The notes below the pieces were generated by a model that was not told the DNA's origin, ran no database searches, and was given only the letters and a program-made list of their open reading frames with translations. From Gelidibacter salicanalis (lineage in GTDB: Bacteria > Bacteroidota > Bacteroidia > Flavobacteriales > Flavobacteriaceae), in assembly GCF_016469035.1 (NCBI RefSeq), contig NZ_JAEHJZ010000004.1:47171-111170 (forward strand): a DNA stretch of 64,000 nucleotides, given 5' to 3'. The translations under genes were made by a program, and so were the position numbers. Every line of letters begins with the position of its first letter. Within the stretch, counting starts at the first letter, position 1. Shown here in pieces: positions 16,936-24,511 of this stretch.

Positions 16936-16942
16936 TCGGGAT

Positions 16943-18193
16943 TTAGTCTAATTTTTTAAATAATACGCAGGCGTTATGACCGCCAAATCCAAAGGTATTA
17001 CTCATAGCCACTCTAACATCTCTCTTTTGAGCTTTGTTAAGTGTTAAGTTTAATTGCGGATCAATATTTTCATCAACTACCGTGTGGTTAATTGTTGGAG
17101 GCACAATACCGTGTTCCATTGCCAAAATAGCAGCAATAGATTCAATGGCACCGGCAGCACCCAACAAATGCCCCGTCATGGATTTTGTTGAATTGATATT
17201 AATTTTCTTGGCATGTTCTCCAAAAACTTCCGTAATAGCTTTTAGCTCAGCAACATCACCTAAAGGTGTGGATGTACCATGTGTGTTGATATGATCAACA
17301 TCTTCAGGCTTCAATCCAGCATTGTCCAAACAATTTTTCATTACGGCAATAACTCCTATTCCTTCCGGATGTGGTGCAGTCATGTGGTACGCATCTGAAG
17401 ACAATCCGCCTCCTAGTACTTCCGCATAGATCTTTGCGCCTCTAGCCTTTGCGTGCTCATAATCTTCCAAGATAATGGCCCCAGCACCTTCACCCAAGAC
17501 AAAACCATCTCTGGTGGCGTCAAACGGTCTCGAAGCTGTTTCTGGACTTTCATTTCTGGTCGATAAGGCATGCATGGCATTAAAGCCACCCATTCCTGCT
17601 TTGGTAACCGCCGCTTCACTTCCACCGGTAACAATAACATCACAATACCCCAAACGAATATAATTTAGAGCATCAATCATTGCATTGGCAGAGGATGCAC
17701 AGGCCGAAACCGTGGTATAGTTAGGACCCATAAATCCATGTTTTATGGAAATGTTTCCTGGAGCTATATCAGCAATCATTTTTGGAATAAAGAAAGGGTT
17801 GAAACGCGGAGTTCCATCACCAGCGGCAAAATTTAGAACTTCGTCCTGAAAAGTCTCCAACCCTCCAATACCAGCACCCCAAATAACACCGACACGAAGT
17901 TTATCAACAACACTCAAATCAAGTTTCGCATCCAAAATAGCTTCATCAGAAGCCACCATAGCATATTGCGTAAACCTGTCCATCCTGTTGACGAGCTTCC
18001 TATCAATAAATTTGGTTGGTTCAAAGTTTTTTAATTCGCATGCGAATTTAGTCTTGAACTTTTCAGCATCAAAATAAGTTATTGGCCCGGCACCGCTTTT
18101 GCCACTAATCAAGGCTTCCCAATATTCATCTTTGGTATTCCCGATTGGTGTAAGCGCACCTAAACCCGTAACTACAACTCGCCTTAATTCCAT
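16943..18193 (-). CDS. fabF: Beta-ketoacyl-ACP synthase II
   Basis: 416 residues. The thiolase-fold triad is complete: Cys in VSACASSA, His in NTHGTSTPLGD and His in MTGHLLGAAG. It elongates acyl-ACP with malonyl-ACP in general fatty acid synthesis. It lies 12 bases downstream of acpP. A second, more divergent ketosynthase at 56.8-58.0 kb belongs to the polyketide block. Confidence 0.97.
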   Translation of the reverse strand: MELRRVVVTGLGALTPIGNTKDEYWEALISGKSGAGPITYFDAEKFKTKFACELKNFEPTKFIDRKLVNRMDRFTQYAMVASDEAILDAKLDLSVVDKLRVGVIWGAGIGGLETFQDEVLNFAAGDGTPRFNPFFIPKMIADIAPGNISIKHGFMGPNYTTVSACASSANAMIDALNYIRLGYCDVIVTGGSEAAVTKAGMGGFNAMHALSTRNESPETASRPFDATRDGFVLGEGAGAIILEDYEHAKARGAKIYAEVLGGGLSSDAYHMTAPHPEGIGVIAVMKNCLDNAGLKPEDVDHINTHGTSTPLGDVAELKAITEVFGEHAKKININSTKSMTGHLLGAAGAIESIAAILAMEHGIVPPTINHTVVDENIDPQLNLTLNKAQKRDVRVAMSNTFGFGGHNACVLFKKLD

Positions 18194-18205
18194 AAAGTCT
18201 GTTAC

Positions 18206-18439
18206 TTATTTCGCTGCTTCTATGTAAGAGATAGCTTGACCAACTGTCGCAATGTTTTCTGCTTGGTCATCTGGGATTTGAATATCGAATTCTTTTTCGA
18301 ACTCCATGATCAATTCTACAGTATCCAAAGAATCTGCTCCTAAATCATTTGTGAAGCTCGCTTCAGTGACAACTTCGTTCTCGTCTACACCTAATTTGTC
18401 TACTATAATCGCTTTTACTCTTGATGCAATGTCTGACAT
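18206..18439 (-). CDS. acpP: Acyl carrier protein
   Basis: 77 residues, acidic, with the phosphopantetheine attachment Ser in [10 protein letters not shown]. It carries growing acyl chains for fatty acid synthesis and is the first gene of the acpP-fabF-rnc block. It is divergent from purN across about 270 bases. The other ACP in the window (56.5 kb) has a different Ser environment and belongs to the PKS locus. Confidence 0.98.
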   Translation of the reverse strand: MSDIASRVKAIIVDKLGVDENEVVTEASFTNDLGADSLDTVELIMEFEKEFDIQIPDDQAENIATVGQAISYIEAAK

Positions 18440-18468
18440 AATCTTTAATTTTAAGTTTTATTAATTGG

Positions 18469-18476
18469 CAAAAATA
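18469..18476 (-). promoter_or_regulatory. -7 box of acpP
   Basis: On the minus strand TATTTTTG matches TAnnTTTG, about 30 bases before the acpP ATG. No clear -33 TTG. Confidence 0.5.
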
Positions 18477-18707
18477 AAAAACTTTACTTTAAAACCCATT
18501 TTTATTTCTACAATGTGTTTGTAATTTAGTAAATATACATTGAAGTATTTCTATTTTAGCTCCCAATTGTTAATATTTATTCTTTTTTTTGTTTCGAATA
18601 TTGAAGCGAATATCTGTAAATGAAATGAGATTACGGAATTTTGCTGAACATTTTTTAATTTGATAGCGAATAGCATCTGACAATAATATAAATAGAGATC
18701 GTAGCAG

Positions 18708-19283
18708 ATGAAACGTATTGTAATTTTTGCGTCCGGAAGTGGTACTAATGCTGAAAATTTAATCAATTTTTTTCATAACAGAAAAACGGGTTCTGTCATT
18801 CAGGTATTGACTAACAATCCTCATGCCAAAGTTTTAGACCGTTGTAAGTCCTTAAAAGTTAGCGCACTGTCGTTTAACAGAGTTGCTTTTACCCAAACCC
18901 ATGACGTCTTGAATATTTTAAAGGCATCACAACCCGATTTAATCGTGTTGGCAGGGTTTCTATGGAAGTTTCCAGAGTTTATACTTCATGAGTTTCCAAA
19001 TAAGGTCATCAACATTCATCCGGCATTGCTTCCAAAGTTTGGGGGCAAAGGCATGTATGGCGGTTTTGTGCACGAGGCTGTAATTGCCAAGAAAGAAACT
19101 GAAACAGGCATCACCATTCATTATGTGAATGAACATTATGACGAAGGTGCTATTATTTTTCAAGAAAAATGTGAGGTCAGTCTAACAGATACTGCAGAAA
19201 CGGTAGCGGCTAAAATACATGATTTGGAAATGCAACATTTTCCAAAAGTGGTTGAAAAATTGCTTTTATCCGAAAAGCTTTAG
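18708..19283 (+). CDS. purN: Phosphoribosylglycinamide formyltransferase
   Basis: 191 residues. ASGSGTNAENL forms the phosphate-binding loop. The catalytic Asn-His-Asp set is visible in INIHPALLPKF and HYDEGAIIFQ. It transfers a formyl group from 10-formyl-THF to GAR, step 3 of purine synthesis. It stands apart from other pur genes except the amidophosphoribosyltransferase 2 kb away. The RNase H gene follows after 9 bases. Confidence 0.95.
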   Translation: MKRIVIFASGSGTNAENLINFFHNRKTGSVIQVLTNNPHAKVLDRCKSLKVSALSFNRVAFTQTHDVLNILKASQPDLIVLAGFLWKFPEFILHEFPNKVINIHPALLPKFGGKGMYGGFVHEAVIAKKETETGITIHYVNEHYDEGAIIFQEKCEVSLTDTAETVAAKIHDLEMQHFPKVVEKLLLSEKL

Positions 19284-19292
19284 TGTAAATTC

Positions 19293-19943
19293 GTGAAATT
19301 CGTGTCAAAAAAAAAGAAAAAATATTATACCGTCTGGAAAGGCCATAAAACTGGAATCTTTGAGAAATGGAACGACTGCAAAGCCCAAATCAAAGATTAC
19401 CAAGGTGCTCAATATAAATCTTTTGAAACCTTTGAAGCGGCAAAAAAAGCATTGAACGGCAACTATAAAGATTATATTGGTAAGTCCAAAAGTTTCAAGA
19501 GCGGACTCTCAGAAACTGAACTGCAAAAAATTGGTCAGCCTAATTTCAATTCTATTTCTGTAGATGCGGCTTCTAGCGGCAATCCTGGCATTATGGAGTA
19601 CAGAGGTGTGGACACCAAAACCAAAAAACAATTATTTATTCAAGGACCATTCCCTGAAGGCACTAATAATATTGGCGAATTTTTGGCCATCGTACACGGT
19701 TTGGCTTTGCTTAAAAAAAATGGGAGCCAACGCATTATTTACACTGACTCTAGAACCGCCATGAGTTGGGTCAGAAAGAAAATCTGTAATACCAAATTAC
19801 CCCGAAACTCTAAAAACGAAGCGCTTTTTGTGTTGGTAGATAGAGCAGTAAATTGGCTTAAAACTAACACTTACACCACTACTGTGGTTAAATGGGAAAC
19901 CAAAGCCTGGGGTGAGATTCCTGCGGATTTTGGGAGGAAATAA
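19293..19943 (+). CDS. Ribonuclease H with N-terminal viroplasmin-like domain
   Basis: 216 residues. Residues 8-50 (YYTVWKGHKTGIF to FETFEAAKKAL) are the viroplasmin-like domain that binds RNA-DNA hybrid, and about 80-216 is an RNase HI domain. Catalytic acids are visible as Asp in ISVDAASSGNPG, Glu in NNIGEFLA and Asp in IYTDSRTA. No ATG is available near the N-terminus; the start is GTG at 19293 or 19302. It probably removes RNA from RNA-DNA hybrids. Confidence 0.88.
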   Translation: MKFVSKKKKKYYTVWKGHKTGIFEKWNDCKAQIKDYQGAQYKSFETFEAAKKALNGNYKDYIGKSKSFKSGLSETELQKIGQPNFNSISVDAASSGNPGIMEYRGVDTKTKKQLFIQGPFPEGTNNIGEFLAIVHGLALLKKNGSQRIIYTDSRTAMSWVRKKICNTKLPRNSKNEALFVLVDRAVNWLKTNTYTTTVVKWETKAWGEIPADFGRK

Positions 19944-20001
19944 TCAATTCTTTAGGATTATTTTATCAGAAAACTGTGCCCAATTCGTAGCTAAAAAACC
20001 T

Positions 20002-20009
20002 TATATTTG
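20002..20009 (+). promoter_or_regulatory. -7 box of the PfkB kinase gene
   Basis: TATATTTG, an exact TAnnTTTG match, 21 bases before the ATG at 20031. It supports that ATG over the TTG at 20007, which would lie inside the box. Confidence 0.6.
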
Positions 20010-20030
20010 CAGCAAATTTTAAACCTCACT

Positions 20031-20963
20031 ATGAGCAAATTAGTAATTGTAGGTACCGTTGCTTTTGACGCTATTGAAACTCCTTTTGGGAAAACTGATA
20101 AAATACTAGGCGGCGCCGCAACCTTTATAGGTTTGGCAGCGTCCCAATTTAACGTTAATGCAGCCGTTGTGTCGGTTGTTGGTGGAGATTTTCCTCAAGA
20201 GTATTTAGATTTATTATCAGATAGGGATATAGACATCTCAGGTGTTGAAATCATCAAAGAAGGCAAAACCTTTTTTTGGAGTGGCAAATACCACAATGAT
20301 ATGAACACGCGTGATACCTTGGCAACAGAATTAAATGTTCTTGCTGATTTCAATCCTGCAGTTCCAGAAGCTTTCAAAGATGCCAACGTGGTGATGTTAG
20401 GTAATTTGCACCCCTTAGTACAAATGAGTGTTTTGGAGCAAATGAAAAAGAAGCCAAAACTGGTGATTTTGGACACTATGAATTTTTGGATGGATTGCGC
20501 TCTTGAAGCGTTAAAAGCTGTCATTAAAAAAGTAGATGTCATTACTATTAACGACGAAGAGGCTCGCCAATTGACGGGCGAGTATTCTCTTGTGGTGGCG
20601 GCCCGTAAAATCCAAAAAATGGGTCCACAATACGTCGTGATCAAAAAAGGAGAACATGGCGCACTGTTATTCCACGATGAGAATGTGTTTTTCGCCCCTG
20701 CCCTTCCCTTAGAGGAAGTATTTGATCCAACTGGCGCCGGAGATACCTTTGCTGGTGGATTTGCTGGATTTTTGGCAAAAACAGAAGACTATTCTTTTGA
20801 AAATATGAAAAATGCGGTCATTTACGGTTCTACTTTAGCGTCTTTTTGTGTGGAGAAATTTGGAACAGAACGCATGCAAACACTTCAAGACAAAGAAATT
20901 TACCGACGATTGGATCAATTCAAGCAATTGACCCAATTTGAAATCGTCTTAGAGAACAATTAA
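20031..20963 (+). CDS. PfkB family carbohydrate kinase
   Basis: 310 residues from ATG 20031. The N-terminal LGGAATFIGLAAS is the sugar-binding glycine-rich segment and the C-terminal DPTGAGDTFAGGF carries the catalytic Asp and anion hole of the ribokinase/PfkB family. The substrate (sugar or nucleoside) cannot be told from these motifs. Its neighbours purN and the amidophosphoribosyltransferase make a nucleoside or ribose role plausible, but this is inference. Confidence 0.88.
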   Translation: MSKLVIVGTVAFDAIETPFGKTDKILGGAATFIGLAASQFNVNAAVVSVVGGDFPQEYLDLLSDRDIDISGVEIIKEGKTFFWSGKYHNDMNTRDTLATELNVLADFNPAVPEAFKDANVVMLGNLHPLVQMSVLEQMKKKPKLVILDTMNFWMDCALEALKAVIKKVDVITINDEEARQLTGEYSLVVAARKIQKMGPQYVVIKKGEHGALLFHDENVFFAPALPLEEVFDPTGAGDTFAGGFAGFLAKTEDYSFENMKNAVIYGSTLASFCVEKFGTERMQTLQDKEIYRRLDQFKQLTQFEIVLENN

Positions 20964-21058
20964 TCACTAATCAATAACACAAGACAATTTACTATGATGT
21001 TTAAATCACAAATTAAAAATTCATATCACATTGTTCTTGCCAAAAACGTTTAAAAACC

Positions 21059-21130
21059 ATGACAGTACATTTATTTGACATGATCTATAAACAACAATTA
21101 TCTCAAGGATATACAATTGAATTGCAATAA
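21059..21130 (+). CDS. Possible 23-residue peptide ORF
   Basis: ATG at 21059 reads MTVHLFDMIYKQQLSQGYT and four more residues, then stops at 21130. The stop is four bases before a strong terminator, so a transcript certainly seems to end here. Another 19-codon ORF (20994-21053) lies just upstream. Either a small peptide or a small RNA would explain the region; no family is recognised. Confidence 0.3.
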   Translation: MTVHLFDMIYKQQLSQGYTIELQ

Positions 21131-21134
21131 ACTG

Positions 21135-21160
21135 ACGCGCTCCAAATGGAGCGCGTTTTT
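21135..21160 (+). terminator. Strong terminator before the amidophosphoribosyltransferase gene
   Basis: Perfect 10-bp GC-rich stem ACGCGCTCCA with TGGAGCGCGT, loop AA, followed by T residues. It lies 175 bases after the PfkB stop and directly after the small ORF. Confidence 0.88.
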
Positions 21161-21240
21161 AAATACCCGTTGTTTGTAATACTCTCAACTCTATTACGAC
21201 AAAATTTACTATTAAAGACATCTAAAATTAAAACAACCCA

Positions 21241-23139
21241 ATGAGTGATGCGTTAAAACATGAGTGCGGAATTGCACTCATCAGACTTTTAAAACCTTTA
21301 GATTACTACAAAGAGAAATACGGTAGTGCCTTTTACGGGGTCAATAAAATGTATTTGATGATGGAAAAGCAGCACAATCGCGGGCAGGATGGCGCTGGTT
21401 TTGCAAGTATCAAACTCGACACTGCTCCTGGAGAACGGTACATCAGTCGCGTGCGCTCCATTGCACAACAACCTATTCAGGATATTTTTGCGCAAATTAA
21501 CGAGCGCATCAATAAAGAATTGACAGAACACCCAGAATATGCGGATGATGTCGAATTGCAGAAAAAGAATATCCCATATATTGGAGAACTGCTTTTAGGC
21601 CACGTACGTTACGGCACTTACGGAAAAAACAGCGTGGAGAGTGTACATCCATTTTTAAGGCAAAACAATTGGATGCATAGAAATCTAATTCTGGCAGGTA
21701 ATTTCAACATGACCAATGTTAATGAGTTATTTGAAGGATTGGTAAAAATAGGACAACATCCTAAGGAAAAGGCAGACACAGTGACCATCATGGAAAAAAT
21801 AGGTCATTTTTTAGATGATGCCGTTGCTAAAAAATATAAGCAACTGAAGAATGAAGGGTATAATAAAAATGAATGTTCGCCATTGATTGCTGACCGTCTC
21901 AATGTTGCAAAAATATTGAAACGCTCCGCAAAAGATTGGGATGGCGGGTATGCCATGGCGGGATTGTTAGGCCATGGCGATTCTTTTGTATTACGAGATC
22001 CTTCTGGCATAAGACCTGCATACTATTATCAAGATGACGAGATTGTAGTAGTGGCTTCTGAGCGTCCAGTAATTCAAACTGTTTTTAATGTAGAATTTGA
22101 TGCAGTACAAGAGCTTCCGCCAGGGCATGCAATAATTACCAAGAAATCAGGAGAAACGGCCATTAAAAAAATATTAGAACCGCTAGAACGTAAAGCATGT
22201 TCATTTGAACGCATATATTTTTCAAGAGGAAGTGATGCCGAAATTTATCAGGAGCGTAAAAAGTTAGGGAAATTATTGATGCCAAAAGTATTGGAGGCCA
22301 TTGATTATGATACTAAAAACAGTGTCTTCTCCTATATTCCAAATACCGCAGAAACTTCATTTTTTGGAATGATTGAAACGCTTGAGGACCACCTCAACAA
22401 AAAGAAAACAAAAGCCATTCTTGAAGGCAACGGTGGACTCTCTGCAGATAAGGTGACACAAATTTTATCAGAGAGACCTCGGATAGAAAAAATTGCCATT
22501 AAAGATGTTAAGCTTAGAACTTTTATTACGGAAGACAGCAGTCGGGATGATTTAGTAGCACATGTGTATGACGTGACCTACGGCGTCATTAAACCTACAG
22601 ACAATTTGGTGATTATTGATGATAGTATTGTACGCGGTACCACACTTAAAAAGAGTATTATTAAGATGATGGACAGACTACACCCTAAAAAAATAGTGGT
22701 GGTCTCCTCTGCTCCACAAATTCGTTATCCGGATTGCTATGGTATTGACATGGCAAGACTGGAAGATCTTATTGCTTTCAGAGCCATGCTTGAGCTACTA
22801 AAAGAAAACAACAAATATCATCTTATAAAAGAAGTGTATACTAAATGTATTGCACAGGTGCATTTGGAAGATAAAGAGGTTCGGAATTTTGTTAAAGAAC
22901 TCTACAGTCAATTTACTGCGGAACAAATTTCAGATAAAATTGCAGTGCTTATTTGCGATACATCTGTTAAAACTGAGGTGAAGGCCATTTTTCAAACCAT
23001 CGAAAATTTACATCTGGCTTGTCCAAAAAATCTTGGAGATTGGTATTTCACAGGAAACTATCCAACACCGGGAGGAAATCGTGTAGTCAATAAAGCATTT
23101 ATCAATTTCTATGAAGGAAATAATGCCCGTGCCTACTAG
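21241..23139 (+). CDS. Amidophosphoribosyltransferase (PurF-like)
   Basis: 632 residues, longer than classical PurF (about 470-510). The Ntn glutaminase nucleophile is Cys9 in HECGIAL, preceded by a short peptide that may be removed. NRGQDGAG and GHVRYGTYG follow in the glutaminase domain, and VIIDDSIVRGTT is the PRPP-binding loop of the type I phosphoribosyltransferase domain. The C-terminal 120 residues extend beyond typical PurF. The family is annotated as the first step of purine synthesis; in flavobacteria this long form is a distinct subfamily, so specificity is less certain. Confidence 0.88.
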   Translation: MSDALKHECGIALIRLLKPLDYYKEKYGSAFYGVNKMYLMMEKQHNRGQDGAGFASIKLDTAPGERYISRVRSIAQQPIQDIFAQINERINKELTEHPEYADDVELQKKNIPYIGELLLGHVRYGTYGKNSVESVHPFLRQNNWMHRNLILAGNFNMTNVNELFEGLVKIGQHPKEKADTVTIMEKIGHFLDDAVAKKYKQLKNEGYNKNECSPLIADRLNVAKILKRSAKDWDGGYAMAGLLGHGDSFVLRDPSGIRPAYYYQDDEIVVVASERPVIQTVFNVEFDAVQELPPGHAIITKKSGETAIKKILEPLERKACSFERIYFSRGSDAEIYQERKKLGKLLMPKVLEAIDYDTKNSVFSYIPNTAETSFFGMIETLEDHLNKKKTKAILEGNGGLSADKVTQILSERPRIEKIAIKDVKLRTFITEDSSRDDLVAHVYDVTYGVIKPTDNLVIIDDSIVRGTTLKKSIIKMMDRLHPKKIVVVSSAPQIRYPDCYGIDMARLEDLIAFRAMLELLKENNKYHLIKEVYTKCIAQVHLEDKEVRNFVKELYSQFTAEQISDKIAVLICDTSVKTEVKAIFQTIENLHLACPKNLGDWYFTGNYPTPGGNRVVNKAFINFYEGNNARAY

Positions 23140-23252
23140 TTTGAAAACGAGATGATTATGCGGATTGCCCGAAATATATTCTTTTAATCGGATAATTCCG
23201 CAGTTAATCTAAAAAATATTAGAGTTATTAAAATTCAATATACATTAGCAAT

Positions 23253-23325
23253 ACCATAACATAAGTAGGTTAAGTTCATGGTAGATTTGGGGCAAAAAAA
23301 GGTAAACTTAGGTTTACCTTTTTTT
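23253..23325 (+). ncRNA. Predicted small RNA, copy 1
   Basis: A 47-base element (starting ACCATAACATAAGTAGG, ending GGGGCAAAAAA) is repeated at 23506 with one mismatch. Both are followed by a perfect terminator. Here the stem is GGTAAAC/GTTTACC with loop TTAG, flanked by seven A and seven T. ACCATAAC at the 5' end can pair with GTT(c)ATGGT (23274-23282), leaving a 13-base loop, so the RNA would have two hairpins. A -7-like box TACATTAG (23241-23248) sits four bases before the element, the same spacing as in copy 2. No ORF of note. I do not recognise the family. Confidence 0.65.
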
Positions 23326-23505
23326 ATGCTCCTACTTTTTAAATTTAGTTTGATGAAGTTCCACATAATATTTTCAAAAAATACTGATAAATATCATAGT
23401 ATAATTAATAATATAATTGTAACCTAAAACTTCATTCAGCCTAATTTATTCGCCGTTGATCTAATATATGTAAGAATTCTCTTTTAGTCTACCTATATTT
23501 GTTTC

Positions 23506-23576
23506 ACCATAACATAAGTAGGTTAAGTTTATGGTAGATTTGGGGCAAAAAAGGTGGACACTCGTCCACCTTTTTT
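23506..23576 (+). ncRNA. Predicted small RNA, copy 2
   Basis: Second copy of the element, with its only body change (C to T) at the bulge of the 5' hairpin. The terminator stem here is GGTGGAC/GTCCACC with loop ACTC, flanked by six A and six T. Two stem positions differ from copy 1, and both partner bases changed too. An exact -7 box TATATTTG (23494-23501) lies four bases before the element, so the predicted RNA starts near 23506-23508 and ends after the T run, about 71 bases. The 180 bases between the copies hold no gene and are very AT-rich. Confidence 0.7.
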
Positions 23577-23581
23577 CATGA

Positions 23582-23601
23582 ATACCTGCGAACGCAGGTA
23601 T
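23582..23601. repeat. Short palindrome ATACCTGCG-AA-CGCAGGTAT
   Basis: A perfect 9-bp inverted repeat with a 2-base loop, just past the second RNA element. It is GC-richer than its surroundings and looks like a dispersed palindromic element; no second copy was found in the window. Confidence 0.5.
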
Positions 23602-23640
23602 CTCTAATTTAGAACCCCAATTACATTCCATCTAAACCAA

Positions 23641-23669
23641 AAAAAAAAGCAAACCCCTTTGAGTTTGCT
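23641..23669 (-). terminator. Terminator of the superoxide dismutase gene
   Basis: On the minus strand AGCAAAC pairs with GTTTGCT and is followed by a run of eight or more T, 24 bases after the sod stop. Confidence 0.75.
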
Positions 23670-23692
23670 CTTCTATAAGATATAATTGAAAC

Positions 23693-24301
23693 TTATTTCG
23701 CTTCTGCGTAACGTCTTTCAACTTCGTTCCAGTTAATCACATTAAAAAATGCATTAATATAATCTGGTCTTTTGTTTTGATATTTTAAATAATAAGCATG
23801 TTCCCAAACATCCAATCCTAAAATTGGCGTTCCTCCACACCCAGCACCAGGCATTAATGGATTATCTTGATTAGGTGTGGAGCATATTTCAACTTTTCCA
23901 CCTTTATGTACGCACAACCAAGCCCAACCAGAACCAAACTGGGTTGCAGCTGCTTTACTGAATTCATCCTTAAACGCATCAACGGATTTAAACTCAGACT
24001 CAATTGCAGCTTTTAGGTCTCCAGACAACTGTCCTTTACCTTCTGGATTCATCACTTCCCAAAAAAGAGAGTGGTTATAGAAGCCACCACCATTATTTCT
24101 AACGGCTTTATTATCCATATCTAAGTTGATCAAAATATTTTCGATAGTTTTTCCAGCCATATCAGTTCCTTCAATAGCGCTGTTCAGTTTATCTGTATAA
24201 CCTTGATGATGTTTAGTATGATGTATTTCCATTGTTTTTGCATCAATATGAGGCTCTAAAGCATCATAAGCATATTTTAATTTCGGTAATTCGAAAGCCA
24301 T
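23693..24301 (-). CDS. Fe/Mn superoxide dismutase
   Basis: 202 residues without signal peptide, so cytoplasmic. Metal ligands of the Fe/Mn family are visible: His in MEIHHTKHH, His in [11 protein letters not shown], and Asp and His in [10 protein letters not shown]. The GSGWAWL segment is also typical. It converts superoxide to peroxide and oxygen. Metal choice (sodA or sodB) cannot be fixed from these motifs. It is divergent from the AddA-like gene. Confidence 0.96.
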   Translation of the reverse strand: MAFELPKLKYAYDALEPHIDAKTMEIHHTKHHQGYTDKLNSAIEGTDMAGKTIENILINLDMDNKAVRNNGGGFYNHSLFWEVMNPEGKGQLSGDLKAAIESEFKSVDAFKDEFSKAAATQFGSGWAWLCVHKGGKVEICSTPNQDNPLMPGAGCGGTPILGLDVWEHAYYLKYQNKRPDYINAFFNVINWNEVERRYAEAK

Positions 24302-24338
24302 AATGTATATGTTTTTAAGTGTTAATATTTATTCTACC

Positions 24339-24346
24339 CAAATTTA
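24339..24346 (-). promoter_or_regulatory. -7 box of the superoxide dismutase gene
   Basis: Minus-strand TAAATTTG matches TAnnTTTG about 38 bases before the sod ATG. Confidence 0.5.
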
Positions 24347-24511
24347 CACATAATACTGTGCATTTAAAAATATTAACCGCTTCGTATCTAAGAGTTAAGA
24401 AAAGTTTAACGTTGGCAACCAGTAAGGTATAGTTAGTCCATACCCATGGAATTCTTTAAAATTATCCAAATAAATCAGCTTTAGTTTTTATCTTGTCTCA
24501 AAATCCAAAAC

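Noticed and set aside
18551-18766. 71-codon minus-strand ORF opposite the purN start
   Set aside because: It overlaps a well supported purN gene, and its composition is that of AT-rich intergenic DNA.
23160-23201. Possible terminator after the amidophosphoribosyltransferase gene (GCGGA/TCCGC)
   Set aside because: The stem is only five pairs around a long loop and has no T tract.
23253-23576. The repeated 47-base elements as ends of an insertion sequence or integron site
   Set aside because: They are direct, not inverted, the 180 bases between hold no gene, and each has its own promoter-like box and terminator.
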